Source: Rhabdochlamydiaceae bacterium
GTDB lineage: Bacteria; Chlamydiota; Chlamydiia; Chlamydiales; Rhabdochlamydiaceae
Direction: 5' to 3'
Assembly (NCBI GenBank): GCA_019752555.1
Contig: JAIELY010000006.1
Coordinates: 41,844-105,843 of the forward strand
Length of the DNA: 64,000 nucleotides
Positions 29,057-37,916 of the stretch are shown one piece after another. How positions within the stretch are numbered: the first letter of the stretch is position 1; every line of letters begins with the position of its first letter. A model generated the notes under the pieces. That model made no database searches. It saw only the letters and a program-made list of their open reading frames with translations, and was not told the origin of the DNA. The translations under genes and the position numbers were made by a program.

Positions 29057-30322
29057 ATGATTCGATTCCGCCGCATACTGAGCACTTTGTTACTCTGCTC
29101 TGCCTTTACACAAGCAGATGAGGCGAGCTATGGGATCAGCGGCAACCCAGGCGCTGTTAATATTTTGACAGGCACAGGAGAGCTTGGAAAACTCTTACAC
29201 ATTCCCAAAAGTTCAGGCGTGCGCCTCGGCGGATTATGGATGGGAGATTATAATGGACTTTTACATGGAGCCACTAAAGCACATCACCACAGAAAATGGA
29301 CCGGCAATAGTCTCTTCATTTTAGATCTCTCGATCGACTTGAATAAAGCGATCGGATGGAAGCATGCTTATTTCGGCTCAGAGTTTCTCCAATTTAACGG
29401 TCAACCTACAAATGCCGATGCGGGAGTAGTCCAAGGATACAACAGTTTAACAGGAGATCCCCCGCTTAATCGCTCCGAGCTCTATCAATTGTGGATACGT
29501 CAAGAATTTCTCAACAACAAACTCAGCATTCGCGTCGGAAAGACAGTTCCGACCTATCATTTTAATAATGTGTCCAAGCCCGTTCCCACTGATAATCCTG
29601 CAGTCTCAATTCCCTCCGTGAGCGGATTGATCTATACTCCCCTCTTTGTCAATACCACACTATTGGGGGTTCTCGGGGGTTATTATAACTCTGTTTATGG
29701 GGTAGTGCTTACAATAGCTCCGATTAAACAAGCTTATATCAATATCGGCGCCTTTGATGGAAGTTTAGCAAAAGGTGTGCAAACGGGACTCAGAGGCCCC
29801 CACTTTAATGGGTATTATTTTTCAATCATTGAAACGGGCTATGGCTGGACAGCTCCAAAACCTGGAATCGCAGCGATTGGGGGATGGTATCAAAGCGGCA
29901 AGTTAAAAGGGGGCTCACAAGAGGAAAATGGAACCGGAGGCGTCTATGCATTTGGCTCGCAAGCGCTTTGGATCCAAGACTCTGAAACGGTCAATAAAGG
30001 AAATGTCTCGGGATTTTTTCAACTCGGTTGGAACAATTCAAAAACGCTTCCGATGAATCTTTTTCTTGGGATGGGGCTGACTGCATTCGCATTAGTCCCC
30101 CACCGACCCAACGATTCCTTTGGAGCTGGTCTTGCATGGTCCCGACTTAACAGAGAGATGTTTTCGAGATCTTCTGAATTAATGCTCCAAACGTATTATC
30201 AAGCACAACTCTATAAGTCGATCTACTTTCAGCCTGTACTCAGCTATATTCCAAATCCTGGAGCGCATCCCACAAAATCCAACGTCGTAGCCGTCACGGG
30301 AAGACTAACAACTCTCTTCTAA
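29057..30322 (+). CDS. OprB-type carbohydrate-selective porin
   Basis: This 421-residue outer-membrane beta-barrel protein has an N-terminal signal peptide (residues about 1-20). It shows alternating hydrophobic strands, a conserved opening region (GNPGAVNILTGTGELGKLL), LSIRVGKTVPTYHFNNV and a terminal aromatic (GRLTTLF). The pattern fits the OprB family, which allows diffusion of sugars and other small solutes. It may supply substrates to the exported amidase encoded downstream (inference). Confidence 0.85.
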   Translation: MIRFRRILSTLLLCSAFTQADEASYGISGNPGAVNILTGTGELGKLLHIPKSSGVRLGGLWMGDYNGLLHGATKAHHHRKWTGNSLFILDLSIDLNKAIGWKHAYFGSEFLQFNGQPTNADAGVVQGYNSLTGDPPLNRSELYQLWIRQEFLNNKLSIRVGKTVPTYHFNNVSKPVPTDNPAVSIPSVSGLIYTPLFVNTTLLGVLGGYYNSVYGVVLTIAPIKQAYINIGAFDGSLAKGVQTGLRGPHFNGYYFSIIETGYGWTAPKPGIAAIGGWYQSGKLKGGSQEENGTGGVYAFGSQALWIQDSETVNKGNVSGFFQLGWNNSKTLPMNLFLGMGLTAFALVPHRPNDSFGAGLAWSRLNREMFSRSSELMLQTYYQAQLYKSIYFQPVLSYIPNPGAHPTKSNVVAVTGRLTTLF

Positions 30323-30390
30323 AATTTAAAAAATTTACTTGCGCTTCTTGATTCCAACAATTACATATAGTGTAATAAACAGGAGCAGAA

Positions 30391-31593
30391 ATGCTAAAAA
30401 AATTGCATCTTTTTTCATTGCTTGCAGCCGCATTGCATGCAACATCCCTTTTTGCAGAAACATTTAGAGTACCTGCGACATCAGAGACGGTCACACTCGG
30501 ACTCTTTACACTCAACAAAACACCTGCTGTAAAAATCCGCTCAGGCGACACTGTTTCTTTGGAAACATGGAATAGCTGTCTGCATGAAATGGTCTATAAC
30601 AAAACAACGCCTGCAGATGTTGCAAAATTCTACCTTGCTAATGACATTCAAAAACGACGCGGCATGCACTCTCTTACGGGACCTGTCTACATCGAAGGTG
30701 CAGAACCAGGCGATGTCCTAGAAATTCGCGTTCTTGATATTCAACTCTCTGACTGGGGATATAATTTTTTGAGCCCCACTCAAGGCATTCTTTCAGAATT
30801 TACAAAGCCCCGAATCAAATATTTCAAATACAACAAAACAAACAATACGACCGAATTTGTGAAGGGAGTCTGCTTACAGCTCAAGCCATTTCCTGGCATT
30901 ATTGCCGTAGCTCCTCCTCTAGATTGGCCCGACGGATGGCCTGTCAATATCCCAACGCAAGCGGGACAACCTGTGGCAGGAGAATTCAATTCAGTGCCTC
31001 CTGGACCCTTTGGAGGCAATTTAGATCAGCCAGAACTGCAGGCAGGCTCTATCCTCTTTCTTCCTGTATTTCAAAAAGGAGCGCTTGTTTGGACAGGAGA
31101 TTCCCATGCGATGCAGAGCAATGGAGAGATCGACATCACAGCGCTTGAAACAGCATACGAGGGCATTAGTTTGCAGTTTATCGTGAGAAAAGATCTCAAA
31201 GCTGAAGGCGTCTTTGATAAAACAAAACGAAAAGGGGGCAACGCATTTTCCTGGCCGATCATCGAAAACTCCACACATTGGATGATTGTAGGTCTGAACG
31301 TGGATCTGTTTGAAGCGATGAAACTCGCCTCTAGAAATGCAATTGACTTCCTCGTGCGCACTCAGGGGCTCTCAGCTGAGGAGAGCTATCAATTTTTGAG
31401 TATGGTCGGCGATTTTGAAATTGCAGAAGCTGTCAACGTCATTAAAAACGTCACAGTGCACATTCCAAAAGAACCTTTTAAGGGAACTGGCAAAAAACTC
31501 ACTCTTTGCAATGAAAAAACGTTTCCTCTTCAAACTCCCTCAATAAATCCGAATGCGACATGCACCCCTCAAGAAGGGATCACTCTTGAATAA
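30391..31593 (+). CDS. Exported acetamidase/formamidase family hydrolase
   Basis: This 400-residue member of the FmdA/AmdA family has a signal peptide (LHLFSLLAAALHATSLFA followed by ETF). Family segments include GPVYIEGAEPGDVLEIRVLD, PGPFGGNLDQPEL and GDSHAMQSNGEID. The family hydrolyses short amides such as formamide and acetamide to the acid and ammonia and is usually cytoplasmic. The ATG is preceded by AGGAG (acaggagcagaaatg). It follows the porin gene by 68 bases. Confidence 0.9.
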   Translation: MLKKLHLFSLLAAALHATSLFAETFRVPATSETVTLGLFTLNKTPAVKIRSGDTVSLETWNSCLHEMVYNKTTPADVAKFYLANDIQKRRGMHSLTGPVYIEGAEPGDVLEIRVLDIQLSDWGYNFLSPTQGILSEFTKPRIKYFKYNKTNNTTEFVKGVCLQLKPFPGIIAVAPPLDWPDGWPVNIPTQAGQPVAGEFNSVPPGPFGGNLDQPELQAGSILFLPVFQKGALVWTGDSHAMQSNGEIDITALETAYEGISLQFIVRKDLKAEGVFDKTKRKGGNAFSWPIIENSTHWMIVGLNVDLFEAMKLASRNAIDFLVRTQGLSAEESYQFLSMVGDFEIAEAVNVIKNVTVHIPKEPFKGTGKKLTLCNEKTFPLQTPSINPNATCTPQEGITLE

Positions 31594-31608
31594 CAAAAGG
31601 TCAAACAC

Positions 31609-32013
31609 ATGAAAAAAATCATCCTGCTTGTTCTATCGCTTACCCTCTTGTCTGCTGCAAGCTTTGCAGAAAATCTCATTCTTAAAAATCAGACACTTTA
31701 TCCTGGAAAAAATCAAAAGACAAGGCTTGCAATACAGTGGGCAAATTCTGCAAAGCAAGTAGATGCCTACAATCAGTCGATGATCCATGGCTCGAAGATG
31801 GATCCAGACACCATGCAATTTCTGACCCAAACAGGAAAGGTTAAGCTGAACATCCCTCAAAATGCAGAATATTTCCGCATCCTCGCTTGGTCTACGGACA
31901 CAGATCAACCAGATCATCTTACCAACTGGGTTGATATCGTTCCCAATAAGACCTACACACTCAAGGAAGAGCATTTAGCACCCTCTGTGCTCATCTTAGG
32001 CTCTGGCTGCTAG
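31609..32013 (+). CDS. Small exported protein, unknown function
   Basis: This 134-residue protein has a clear signal peptide (IILLVLSLTLLSAASFA followed by ENL). The mature 115 residues look like a beta-sandwich with hydrophobic strands (LILKNQTLYPG, GKVKLNIPQNAEYFRILAW, NKTYTLKEEH) and end in SGC. It begins 15 bases after the amidase stop, so it is probably in the same operon. No family recognised. Confidence 0.72.
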   Translation: MKKIILLVLSLTLLSAASFAENLILKNQTLYPGKNQKTRLAIQWANSAKQVDAYNQSMIHGSKMDPDTMQFLTQTGKVKLNIPQNAEYFRILAWSTDTDQPDHLTNWVDIVPNKTYTLKEEHLAPSVLILGSGC

Positions 32014-32243
32014 GCCACCCCATAAAATCGTAAAGCATTGCAAACAAAGCGTTTATAATTCTAACTACATTTTTTGGAACGAAAAAATGTTAAATCCAAC
32101 ACTTTTTGGAACCAATAAATGTGAATTCGATGCTCTCCAATGAACTTGATCAAAAATGGGGATATCCTCAATTGCCCGCTCTATCTCCTCGAAGAACTAA
32201 GATCTCTGATGGAACAAGAACAACGCTCTTTCTCTTAAACGTA

Positions 32244-32492
32244 TCAGATCTCCTCTTCATCCGACTCTGACGAAAGATACTCATCTGAATCATCCAGATA
32301 CAATTGTGAGGTGCTTTTGAGGTAGGGTGTACTCTGGACAAATTCTAGCTCGTCATCATCCGATCCAGACACGGGTGTATCTTCAGAGACATCACTAGTT
32401 GTAGAGTCATAGCTATCTGCTTCGTTTGGTGATGATAAGCCGCCTAAAGTGTAGTGATGAATATAACTGGTGTATTCTCCTCCCGTATTGTC
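32244..32492 (-). pseudogene. Acidic Ser/Asp-rich open frame without a start codon, possible decayed 3' part of the XRE gene
   Basis: On the minus strand a frame of 82 codons is open between TAG (32493-32495) and TGA (32244-32246). It encodes an acidic, Ser-rich sequence (SSPNEADSYDSTTSDVSE, then SGSDDDELEF, and DDSDEYLSSESDEEEI at the end). There is no ATG, GTG or TTG at a plausible place. It begins just after the stop of the XRE gene in another frame, so it could be a C-terminal tail separated by a frameshift. The remaining bases of the 490-base gap between 32014 and 32503 hold no gene I can support. Confidence 0.35.
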
Positions 32493-32503
32493 CTACTCTC
32501 AAT

Positions 32504-32707
32504 TCATTCGTCCAAAAAGTAGGAATAGGGCTTGTTCAAGGTTTTGGCAATTTTTACAAGGGTCTCAAGCGTGGGAACCGAAACTCCCGTCTCATATCTG
32601 GAGATGCTTTTCTGAAGAGCGCCGATCGCTTCAGCTAATCCTCCTTGAGTTAGGTCTTGTTCAATTCGAGCGATCTTTATGCGTTTTCCTAATTTTTTTG
32701 AGTCCAT
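32504..32707 (-). CDS. Small XRE-family helix-turn-helix regulator
   Basis: This 67-residue protein consists almost entirely of an HTH_3/XRE DNA-binding domain: KLGKRIKIARIEQDLTQ, then LAEAIGALQKSISRYETG as the recognition region, and TLETLVKIAKTLNKPYSYFL. The ATG at 32707 begins MDSKKLG; a GTG nine codons upstream is an alternative. Such proteins regulate phage, toxin-antitoxin or island genes. It sits beside a recombinase remnant and a tRNA gene. The Gly-Gly in LTQGGLAE departs from the usual LSQexLA pattern. It may be a remnant of a longer protein (see the frame at 32244). Confidence 0.75.
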   Translation of the reverse strand: MDSKKLGKRIKIARIEQDLTQGGLAEAIGALQKSISRYETGVSVPTLETLVKIAKTLNKPYSYFLDE

Positions 32708-32992
32708 TTCATTTTTTTTGTTGATCGAATACACCCACGAAGGTATATTCTAGTTTCTAAAGGATCCATTTTCATTCAATCAAAGGCTATTAACCTTTCA
32801 AATACACATAGGTAAAACATGACATCCTAGGCGAAGACCAAGTCTCATGACAAAAACCATTTAATTTTCTGTCACAATGGAATATGCAACCGCAAAACAG
32901 TAGCACAACGCCATTACTGTTCTTCAAACTGAAGAATATATCTAATCTGCAAAAGAAAATCCCGAAATCTTTTCAAAAAAAAAGAGGGCTTC

Positions 32993-33394
32993 ATGAGGTT
33001 TGCAAGGGATACGGGTGTCAAATCTGAAGAGATAAGCTCCATATATACTAATGTTATAGAGGCTTTAGCAGCATTGATCAAATGCACGTACTGCAATGGA
33101 GACATGATCCGAGCTAGTTGTAAAGGATCCAGCTACTACGGTTGCTTAAATGCTAAACGAAAGCGCTGTCACAACAAATTATTAATTCCAAAAGACCTCA
33201 TTCAAATCATAATTCTTAACAAACTGAAAGAGAAATTTCTAACTTGCGAAGATTTCAAATATATTGAAATGGATAACACGATGGATCATTTGACATATAT
33301 GATTGAAACTCGTCCTCTCAGGGAATACACTTCGTATTATGTAACCCATACGAGCATCCAAATGCTTGCATTGATCAACGAGCAAACTAAGTAG
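32993..33394 (+). pseudogene. Serine-recombinase zinc-ribbon remnant
   Basis: The frame encodes 133 residues with IKCTYCNGDMIRASCKG, then SSYYGCLNAKRKRCHNK, the CxxC...YYxC...C pattern of the recombinase zinc beta-ribbon found in large serine recombinases, followed by a helical stretch. The N-terminal catalytic resolvase domain (with the active-site Ser) and the recombinase domain are absent, so this is a fragment of a mobile-element integrase. Its position about 40 bases from tRNA-Ser fits an old integration site. Confidence 0.7.
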
Positions 33395-33431
33395 GAATGA
33401 TAGATTGTCAACTTGTGGAAGGAAGAAAATA

Positions 33432-33516
33432 CGGAAGAGGTAGGATTCGAACCCACGGTCGGTTGCCCGACTTCTGTTTTCAAGACAGACGCATTAGGCC
33501 ACTCTGCCACTCTTCC
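33432..33516 (-). tRNA. tRNA-Ser (anticodon UGA)
   Basis: Read on the minus strand: acceptor stem GGAAGAG pairs with CTCTTCC; the anticodon arm TCTGT-CTTGAAA-ACAGA gives anticodon TGA; a long variable arm (AGTCGGGCAACCGACC) is typical of class II tRNA-Ser; and the T arm contains GGGTTCGAATCC. The discriminator base is G and CCA is not encoded. Confidence 0.95.
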
Positions 33517-33565
33517 GTAATGGACACAGATCTTATCTGATTGCGCTTTTAATTTTCAAGCATTT

Positions 33566-34588
33566 CTATCCGCTTTGCGCAAGAAAGCGCAAATCATTTT
33601 CAGTGAACATGCGGATGTCTTTCACGCCAGAGCGGAGCATCGCCATGCGCTCAAAGCCCATCCCCCAGGCGTAACCAGAATACACTTCTGGGTCAATGCC
33701 TCCGTTGATGAGCACTTCGGGATGCACCATGCCGGCGCCTGCAACTTCAAGCCATCCGGTGTGTTTGCAGAGGCGGCAGCCTTTGGAATCACATGAGATA
33801 CATCCAATGTCTACTTCTAACCCGGGCTCGACAAAAGGAAAATAACTTGGACGAAAACGGGTTGCGATCTTTGTTTGGAACAGTTTGCTGAAAAACTCTG
33901 ATAATGTCGCAAACAGATCAGCAAAGGTCACTCCTTTATCGATGTAAAGACCCTCGAGTTGATGAAAAAAAACGTGGGATCTGCTGCTGATCGTCTCGTT
34001 GCGGTATACGGTGCCTGGAGCTACGATACGCAAAGGAGGCTGATGGCTCTGCATCACGCGCACTTGTGTGTTGGAAGTGTGGGAACGCAAGAGCATATGA
34101 TCAGTAAGATAAAATGTGTCCTGCATGTCGCGTGCGGGATGATCAGGAGGAAAGTTTAGAGCTTCGTAATTGTAATAATCAGAATCAATGTCGGGACCGT
34201 ACTGAACAGAAAAGCCCATGCCGCATAAAATCTCTAAAGATTCGTCGATCATCTGATTGATCGGATGAGAACGTCCTAGGTGGTGATGTCTTCCTGGCAA
34301 GCTAATGTCAATTTTCTCTTGCTCTAGCTGCTGCGCTTGTTCGACGCCGGAAAAACTCTCTAACGCTGTTTCACAAAGATGCGCAATCTCTTCTTTGAGC
34401 TCATTGATCACTTTGCCAAAAAGGGGTCTTTCTTCAGAAGGAACATCACGCAAATGGAGCATTAGCTCTTGGACGGGTCCCTTTTTGCCTAGATATTTGA
34501 CTTTGAGCTGCTCGATCTCTTTGCTGAGCGTGACCTCTTTGAGGTCTTTCTGAAATTGACTGCGGAGTGTTGTAACCCTATCTTGCAC
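33566..34588 (-). CDS. pheS: Phenylalanyl-tRNA synthetase alpha subunit
   Basis: PheS is the catalytic subunit that charges tRNA-Phe. Recognised from the coiled-coil N-terminus (YLGKKGPVQEL), SLPGRHHHLGRSHPINQMID, the motif 2 region YRNETISSRSHVFFHQLEG, a Cys-rich insertion (CISCDSKGCRLCKHTGWLE) and motif 3 GYAWGMGFERMAML. I start at GTG 34588 (MQDRVTTLRSQF), which has GAGG six bases upstream and gives 340 residues; the longer ATG frame to 34621 has no ribosome binding site. pheT is not adjacent. Confidence 0.95.
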   Translation of the reverse strand: MQDRVTTLRSQFQKDLKEVTLSKEIEQLKVKYLGKKGPVQELMLHLRDVPSEERPLFGKVINELKEEIAHLCETALESFSGVEQAQQLEQEKIDISLPGRHHHLGRSHPINQMIDESLEILCGMGFSVQYGPDIDSDYYNYEALNFPPDHPARDMQDTFYLTDHMLLRSHTSNTQVRVMQSHQPPLRIVAPGTVYRNETISSRSHVFFHQLEGLYIDKGVTFADLFATLSEFFSKLFQTKIATRFRPSYFPFVEPGLEVDIGCISCDSKGCRLCKHTGWLEVAGAGMVHPEVLINGGIDPEVYSGYAWGMGFERMAMLRSGVKDIRMFTENDLRFLAQSG

Positions 34589-34649
34589 TGGAAACCTCAA
34601 ATGAAAGGGCCCACGCTCCATTCAAGAATAGAGCATGGGCAAACAGAAT

Positions 34650-35006
34650 TTAAGCTAACGCTTGTTTCGCTGTTCCTGCAATAACTGCAAAGCTATTAGG
34701 ATCGCGAATGGCCATTTCTGAAAGCATTTTGCGGTTCAAAAGGCATCCTGCTTTTTTCAGACCGTCGATCATCTTATTGTACGACAGGCCGTTAATTTTC
34801 GCGCCGCATCCAATACGGATGATCCACAATCTGCGAAAATCTCTTTTGCGCTGTTTGCGGTGGCGGTAATTGAATGCTAGGGCTGACATGACGGCATCCG
34901 CTGAAAGGCGCAGGTGATTCTTACGATCACCGACGAAGCCTTTTGCTCTTTTGAGCAGTCTTTTGCGGGCACGATTGTTAGCCACTGCGTTTGTGACTCT
35001 AACCAT
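34650..35006 (-). CDS. rplT: 50S ribosomal protein L20
   Basis: This 118-residue basic protein has the L20 pattern: MVRVTNAVANNRARKRLLKR, AKGFVGDRKNHLRL, RLWIIRIGCGAKINGLSYN and LNRKMLSEMAI. It is essential for early 50S assembly and in other bacteria represses its own operon. It lies in the order infC-rpmI-rplT-pheS. Confidence 0.97.
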   Translation of the reverse strand: MVRVTNAVANNRARKRLLKRAKGFVGDRKNHLRLSADAVMSALAFNYRHRKQRKRDFRRLWIIRIGCGAKINGLSYNKMIDGLKKAGCLLNRKMLSEMAIRDPNSFAVIAGTAKQALA

Positions 35007-35054
35007 TGTAATTCTCCAATTATCTGATGCGATACTTCATAAGATCGCAGTTCT

Positions 35055-35252
35055 TTATTCTACACCCATCATTCGGGCATACATTTTTGTTTGACCTTTA
35101 TCGACAACCGCATCTTTTTTCAAATGGCGTTTGCGCTTTGCAGGTTTCTTTGTCAAAATGTGACGGCGGCCAGGACGGTTGCGCACAAGCTTGCCTGTTC
35201 CTGTCACTTTAAATCTCGCTTTAACAGCTTTGTTGGTCTTCATCTTAGGCAC
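35055..35252 (-). CDS. rpmI: 50S ribosomal protein L35
   Basis: This 65-residue basic protein begins MPKMKTNKAVKARFKVTGTG and contains GRRHILTKKPAKRKRHLKK, the L35 signature. It lies between infC and rplT, 15 bases after infC. Confidence 0.96.
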   Translation of the reverse strand: MPKMKTNKAVKARFKVTGTGKLVRNRPGRRHILTKKPAKRKRHLKKDAVVDKGQTKMYARMMGVE

Positions 35253-35267
35253 GGGTATTCTCCACTA

Positions 35268-35777
35268 TTAACTATTCGCTTTTTTCTTGGCTCCTGGAGC
35301 CAGCACAACAGATAAGCTGCGGCCCAGCATCTTAGCGGGAGATTCAGGGCTTGCGATATCGGACAACTCCTCACAGAATCGGTGGATGTTCTTTTCTCCA
35401 AATTCTGGATGAAGCATCTCGCGTCCGCGGAACATACATGTAAGTCGAACTTTGTTGCCTTTAGCAATAAATTCCCTCGCATGCTTAATTTTCGTTGCGA
35501 GATCGTGGTCGTCCGTATTCGGCTTCAGCTTAATCTCTTTGACCTTAACTTGATGCTGCGCTTTTTTCTGTTCTTTTTCTTTCTTGGTCAATTGATAGCG
35601 GTATTTGCCGTAATCAATAATCTTGCATACAGGTGGTTCTGCATTGGGTGCAATTTCGACCAAATCCAACCCAGCCACTTCTGCTTTCGTCAATGCTTCT
35701 GCAAGTGTCAGTACGCCGGCCTGATTGCCGTCTTGGTCGATTAAGCGTACTTTCGGCACCCGGATTTCTCTATTAAT
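35268..35777 (-). CDS. infC: Translation initiation factor IF-3, probable AUU start
   Basis: IF-3 keeps ribosomal subunits apart and monitors start codons. Family segments are [34 protein letters not shown] and [18 protein letters not shown]. The first ATG/GTG-type start (GTG at 35759) would cut off the conserved NxxIRVPKVR opening. In frame upstream, ATT at 35777 gives [11 protein letters not shown], exactly where bacterial infC genes use the rare AUU codon for autoregulation. That ATT overlaps the stop codon of the upstream ThrRS-like gene (gagATTAA). From ATT the protein is 169 residues. Confidence 0.92.
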   Translation of the reverse strand: MNREIRVPKVRLIDQDGNQAGVLTLAEALTKAEVAGLDLVEIAPNAEPPVCKIIDYGKYRYQLTKKEKEQKKAQHQVKVKEIKLKPNTDDHDLATKIKHAREFIAKGNKVRLTCMFRGREMLHPEFGEKNIHRFCEELSDIASPESPAKMLGRSLSVVLAPGAKKKANS

Positions 35778-37098
35778 TCTCAGATTCAGGATCTTTACTC
35801 CAGTTCAATGCGTTCATCGTTTTTAGGAAATCATCTACGCTTGCAGCGTTTCCACCTGCGCATCGTTCTAATTGTAAGGCCACAAGCCTTTCCAATGAGC
35901 CCAATGCAGATCTCTTAAGCATAAATCCCCCAGACCGACGTCCGGGCACAGGACCAATGCTCATAAATGGACCTTCCCACCAACGCCCTAAAGAATCTGA
36001 GAGGCACACACTGATGCGCGACTCCCCTTCTTCCAACTGAAGGCTAACTTGGGTGGTATAATCAAGACCCGACTCATTCAACGCTTGCTGCAAGAGTCGA
36101 AGTCCTTTTGCCCCCTTGACAGTATATAAAACTATCTGGAACTCAAAACATAGGATTTTAGGAATTTTAGCAATGAAATGCAAGGAAGAAATACATTCGT
36201 TTAAAAGTTCCCCTTCAGGACAAAAAATATGAGCGCGGTCGGTCATCCCTCCTGCCACATCTAAAAGCCCTTCATTTGTCGGCATTTTCTGGCCTTGATA
36301 AACATAGGAAACCTCGGCCAGCCTTTTATTTCCGGTATTAAAAAAAGATTCGGCATGGGATAAGGTCATCGCAAGCCCTGGATCAAACCCTTCCACAGGA
36401 ACTAAACAAGACGGGGTCGTCATCAATTGAAAATTTTGCTGAACATGGGAGCGTTTCCACCAATCGATCCAAGCTTGCCTCAATTTTTCTCCAGCGGGCA
36501 ACCAGGACCACAGGCCCTCCCCCAAACAAGGAGAAGCTGCTGCGATCTGATAGCGCTCGCAAAGGGCTTGATGAGATGCTTGGGAATAGAGGGGCGCGTT
36601 TTTAATCGATTCTTTGAGGGTGTCTTTTTCTGGGCTTAAGACACCTATGATACGACAGCCTTTTCTATCCCCCACTTCAATGGGGCAGTGCTCGATGAGC
36701 TTAAAAACTAACCTATGATCCCACTCTTGAAGAAACTCCTCTTCGCACCAATCGACAAAACCGTTGATCTCTATCATCTGGACAAGTCCTTGTCCTAAAT
36801 CGCGGATCCGCTCGGCGACAAAGGGCTGATCTTGATGCTCCATCCGAACAGCTGCATTTTTTGGCATCATTTCTACGGAGCGAATAGCGGGCTTTTGCTT
36901 GAGTTTCAAGCGCAGGCGCTCTTCAATGACAGAAAGAGCATCGTTTTGAAGTTCAAAGGGAAGGATAAAGTCGTAATAAAAATATTTACTTGTACCGCTT
37001 CCTTGGACAAGGAGCGCCTTAGGAAATAGTTCGACAACCGCGGAAGCTAACGCTTTCGAAGCTGTCTGACGGGCAAGTGTAAGAAAATCTTCATTCAT
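35773..37098 (-). CDS. Degenerate threonyl-tRNA synthetase-like protein at the thrS position
   Basis: The 441-residue protein resembles ThrRS without the TGS domain and without the C-terminal anticodon-binding domain. Residues 8-170 correspond to the editing-domain region ([17 protein letters not shown]), but the HxxxH of the editing site is replaced (RQTASKALA). The catalytic region shows motif 1-like [31 protein letters not shown] (DDAHIFC in ThrRS) and motif 3-like [16 protein letters not shown]. The motif 2 arginine position reads YVYQGQKM, so aminoacylation seems unlikely. The ATG at 37098 lies nine bases after tRNA-Val. It occupies the classical thrS place before infC. Confidence 0.82.
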   Translation of the reverse strand: MNEDFLTLARQTASKALASAVVELFPKALLVQGSGTSKYFYYDFILPFELQNDALSVIEERLRLKLKQKPAIRSVEMMPKNAAVRMEHQDQPFVAERIRDLGQGLVQMIEINGFVDWCEEEFLQEWDHRLVFKLIEHCPIEVGDRKGCRIIGVLSPEKDTLKESIKNAPLYSQASHQALCERYQIAAASPCLGEGLWSWLPAGEKLRQAWIDWWKRSHVQQNFQLMTTPSCLVPVEGFDPGLAMTLSHAESFFNTGNKRLAEVSYVYQGQKMPTNEGLLDVAGGMTDRAHIFCPEGELLNECISSLHFIAKIPKILCFEFQIVLYTVKGAKGLRLLQQALNESGLDYTTQVSLQLEEGESRISVCLSDSLGRWWEGPFMSIGPVPGRRSGGFMLKRSALGSLERLVALQLERCAGGNAASVDDFLKTMNALNWSKDPESEN

Positions 37099-37107
37099 GC
37101 AAACAAA

Positions 37108-37181
37108 TGGGATATAGTTGACTCGAACAACCGACCTCCACGATGTCAACGTGGCGCTCTAACCAACTGAGCTAATACCCC
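37108..37181 (-). tRNA. tRNA-Val (anticodon GAC)
   Basis: On the minus strand the acceptor stem GGGGTAT pairs with ATATCCC (one G-T pair); the D arm is GCTCAGTTGGTTAGAGC; the anticodon arm CCACG-TTGACAT-CGTGG gives GAC; the T arm is GGTTGTTCGAGTCAACT. The discriminator is A and CCA is not encoded. It lies directly upstream of the ThrRS-like gene and could be cotranscribed. Confidence 0.93.
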
Positions 37182-37298
37182 AGATCAATTTTTTAGTTTA
37201 GACAGACATCTTAATCTTTTTGCCGATTTTGACACAAGACAAACTTCTAAGCTGGCGCTTTATTTATATTCGCAAAAAGCGCTAAACTCTTTCCCCAT

Positions 37299-37901
37299 AT
37301 GCATACTCGTTTTCCTCTTTTTTCTTCTCATCTCGAACTTGCCTTCCATTATTGGAAATGGGTGCTGCAACCGGGAGATTCTGCCATCGATGCTACGTGT
37401 GGAAATGGCAAAGATCTATTGAGATTAGCTCAGTTAATGCTCCCCTTTGCGGGGGAGGGTCAACTCATCGGCATCGATATTCAATCCCAAGCGATTGCAG
37501 CGACACGAAAGTTATTACAAACACATCTTTCTCCCTCTGAACTTGCAAAAATAACCCTACTGGAGCAGTCGCATGCCACACTCCCCTCTTTTCCGAATAC
37601 CGCTGTCGGCTTGATTGTCTACAATTTAGGCTACCTTCCACGAAGCGATAAATCGGTGAAAACTCTGTGGACAACGACCTTAGAGAGTGTAACGGCAGCA
37701 CTTAAGCTTGTAAAAGCTGGCGGGATCATCAGCATCACCTGCTACCCGGGCCACCCAGAGGGAAAGGAAGAACAGATTAAGCTCTTAGAAATGACCCAAA
37801 CGCTGCCGGCAGAGATTTGGAATGTCTGCCATCACGAATGGGTAAATTCAAAAACTGCACCCTCACTACTGCTACTGCAAAAGAAAACATCTTCAAACTG
37901 A
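37299..37901 (+). CDS. mnmM: MnmM/YtqB-type SAM-dependent methyltransferase
   Basis: This 200-residue class I methyltransferase is of the rRNA_methylase/YtqB family (PF06962). The SAM site is AIDATCGNGKDLLRLA, followed by GIDIQSQAI, then VYNLGYLPRSDKS, a family-specific loop, and CYPGHPEGKEEQ. YtqB of Bacillus subtilis (MnmM) methylates the wobble nm5s2U of tRNA, and this is the likely role. It is divergent from the ThrRS-like operon. Confidence 0.88.
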   Translation: MHTRFPLFSSHLELAFHYWKWVLQPGDSAIDATCGNGKDLLRLAQLMLPFAGEGQLIGIDIQSQAIAATRKLLQTHLSPSELAKITLLEQSHATLPSFPNTAVGLIVYNLGYLPRSDKSVKTLWTTTLESVTAALKLVKAGGIISITCYPGHPEGKEEQIKLLEMTQTLPAEIWNVCHHEWVNSKTAPSLLLLQKKTSSN

Positions 37902-37916
37902 ACCTATAAGGACACT

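Noticed and set aside
35775..35777. ATT start of infC as evidence for a frameshift or gene error
   Set aside because: AUU starts are normal for infC, and the resulting N-terminus matches the family, so no error need be assumed.
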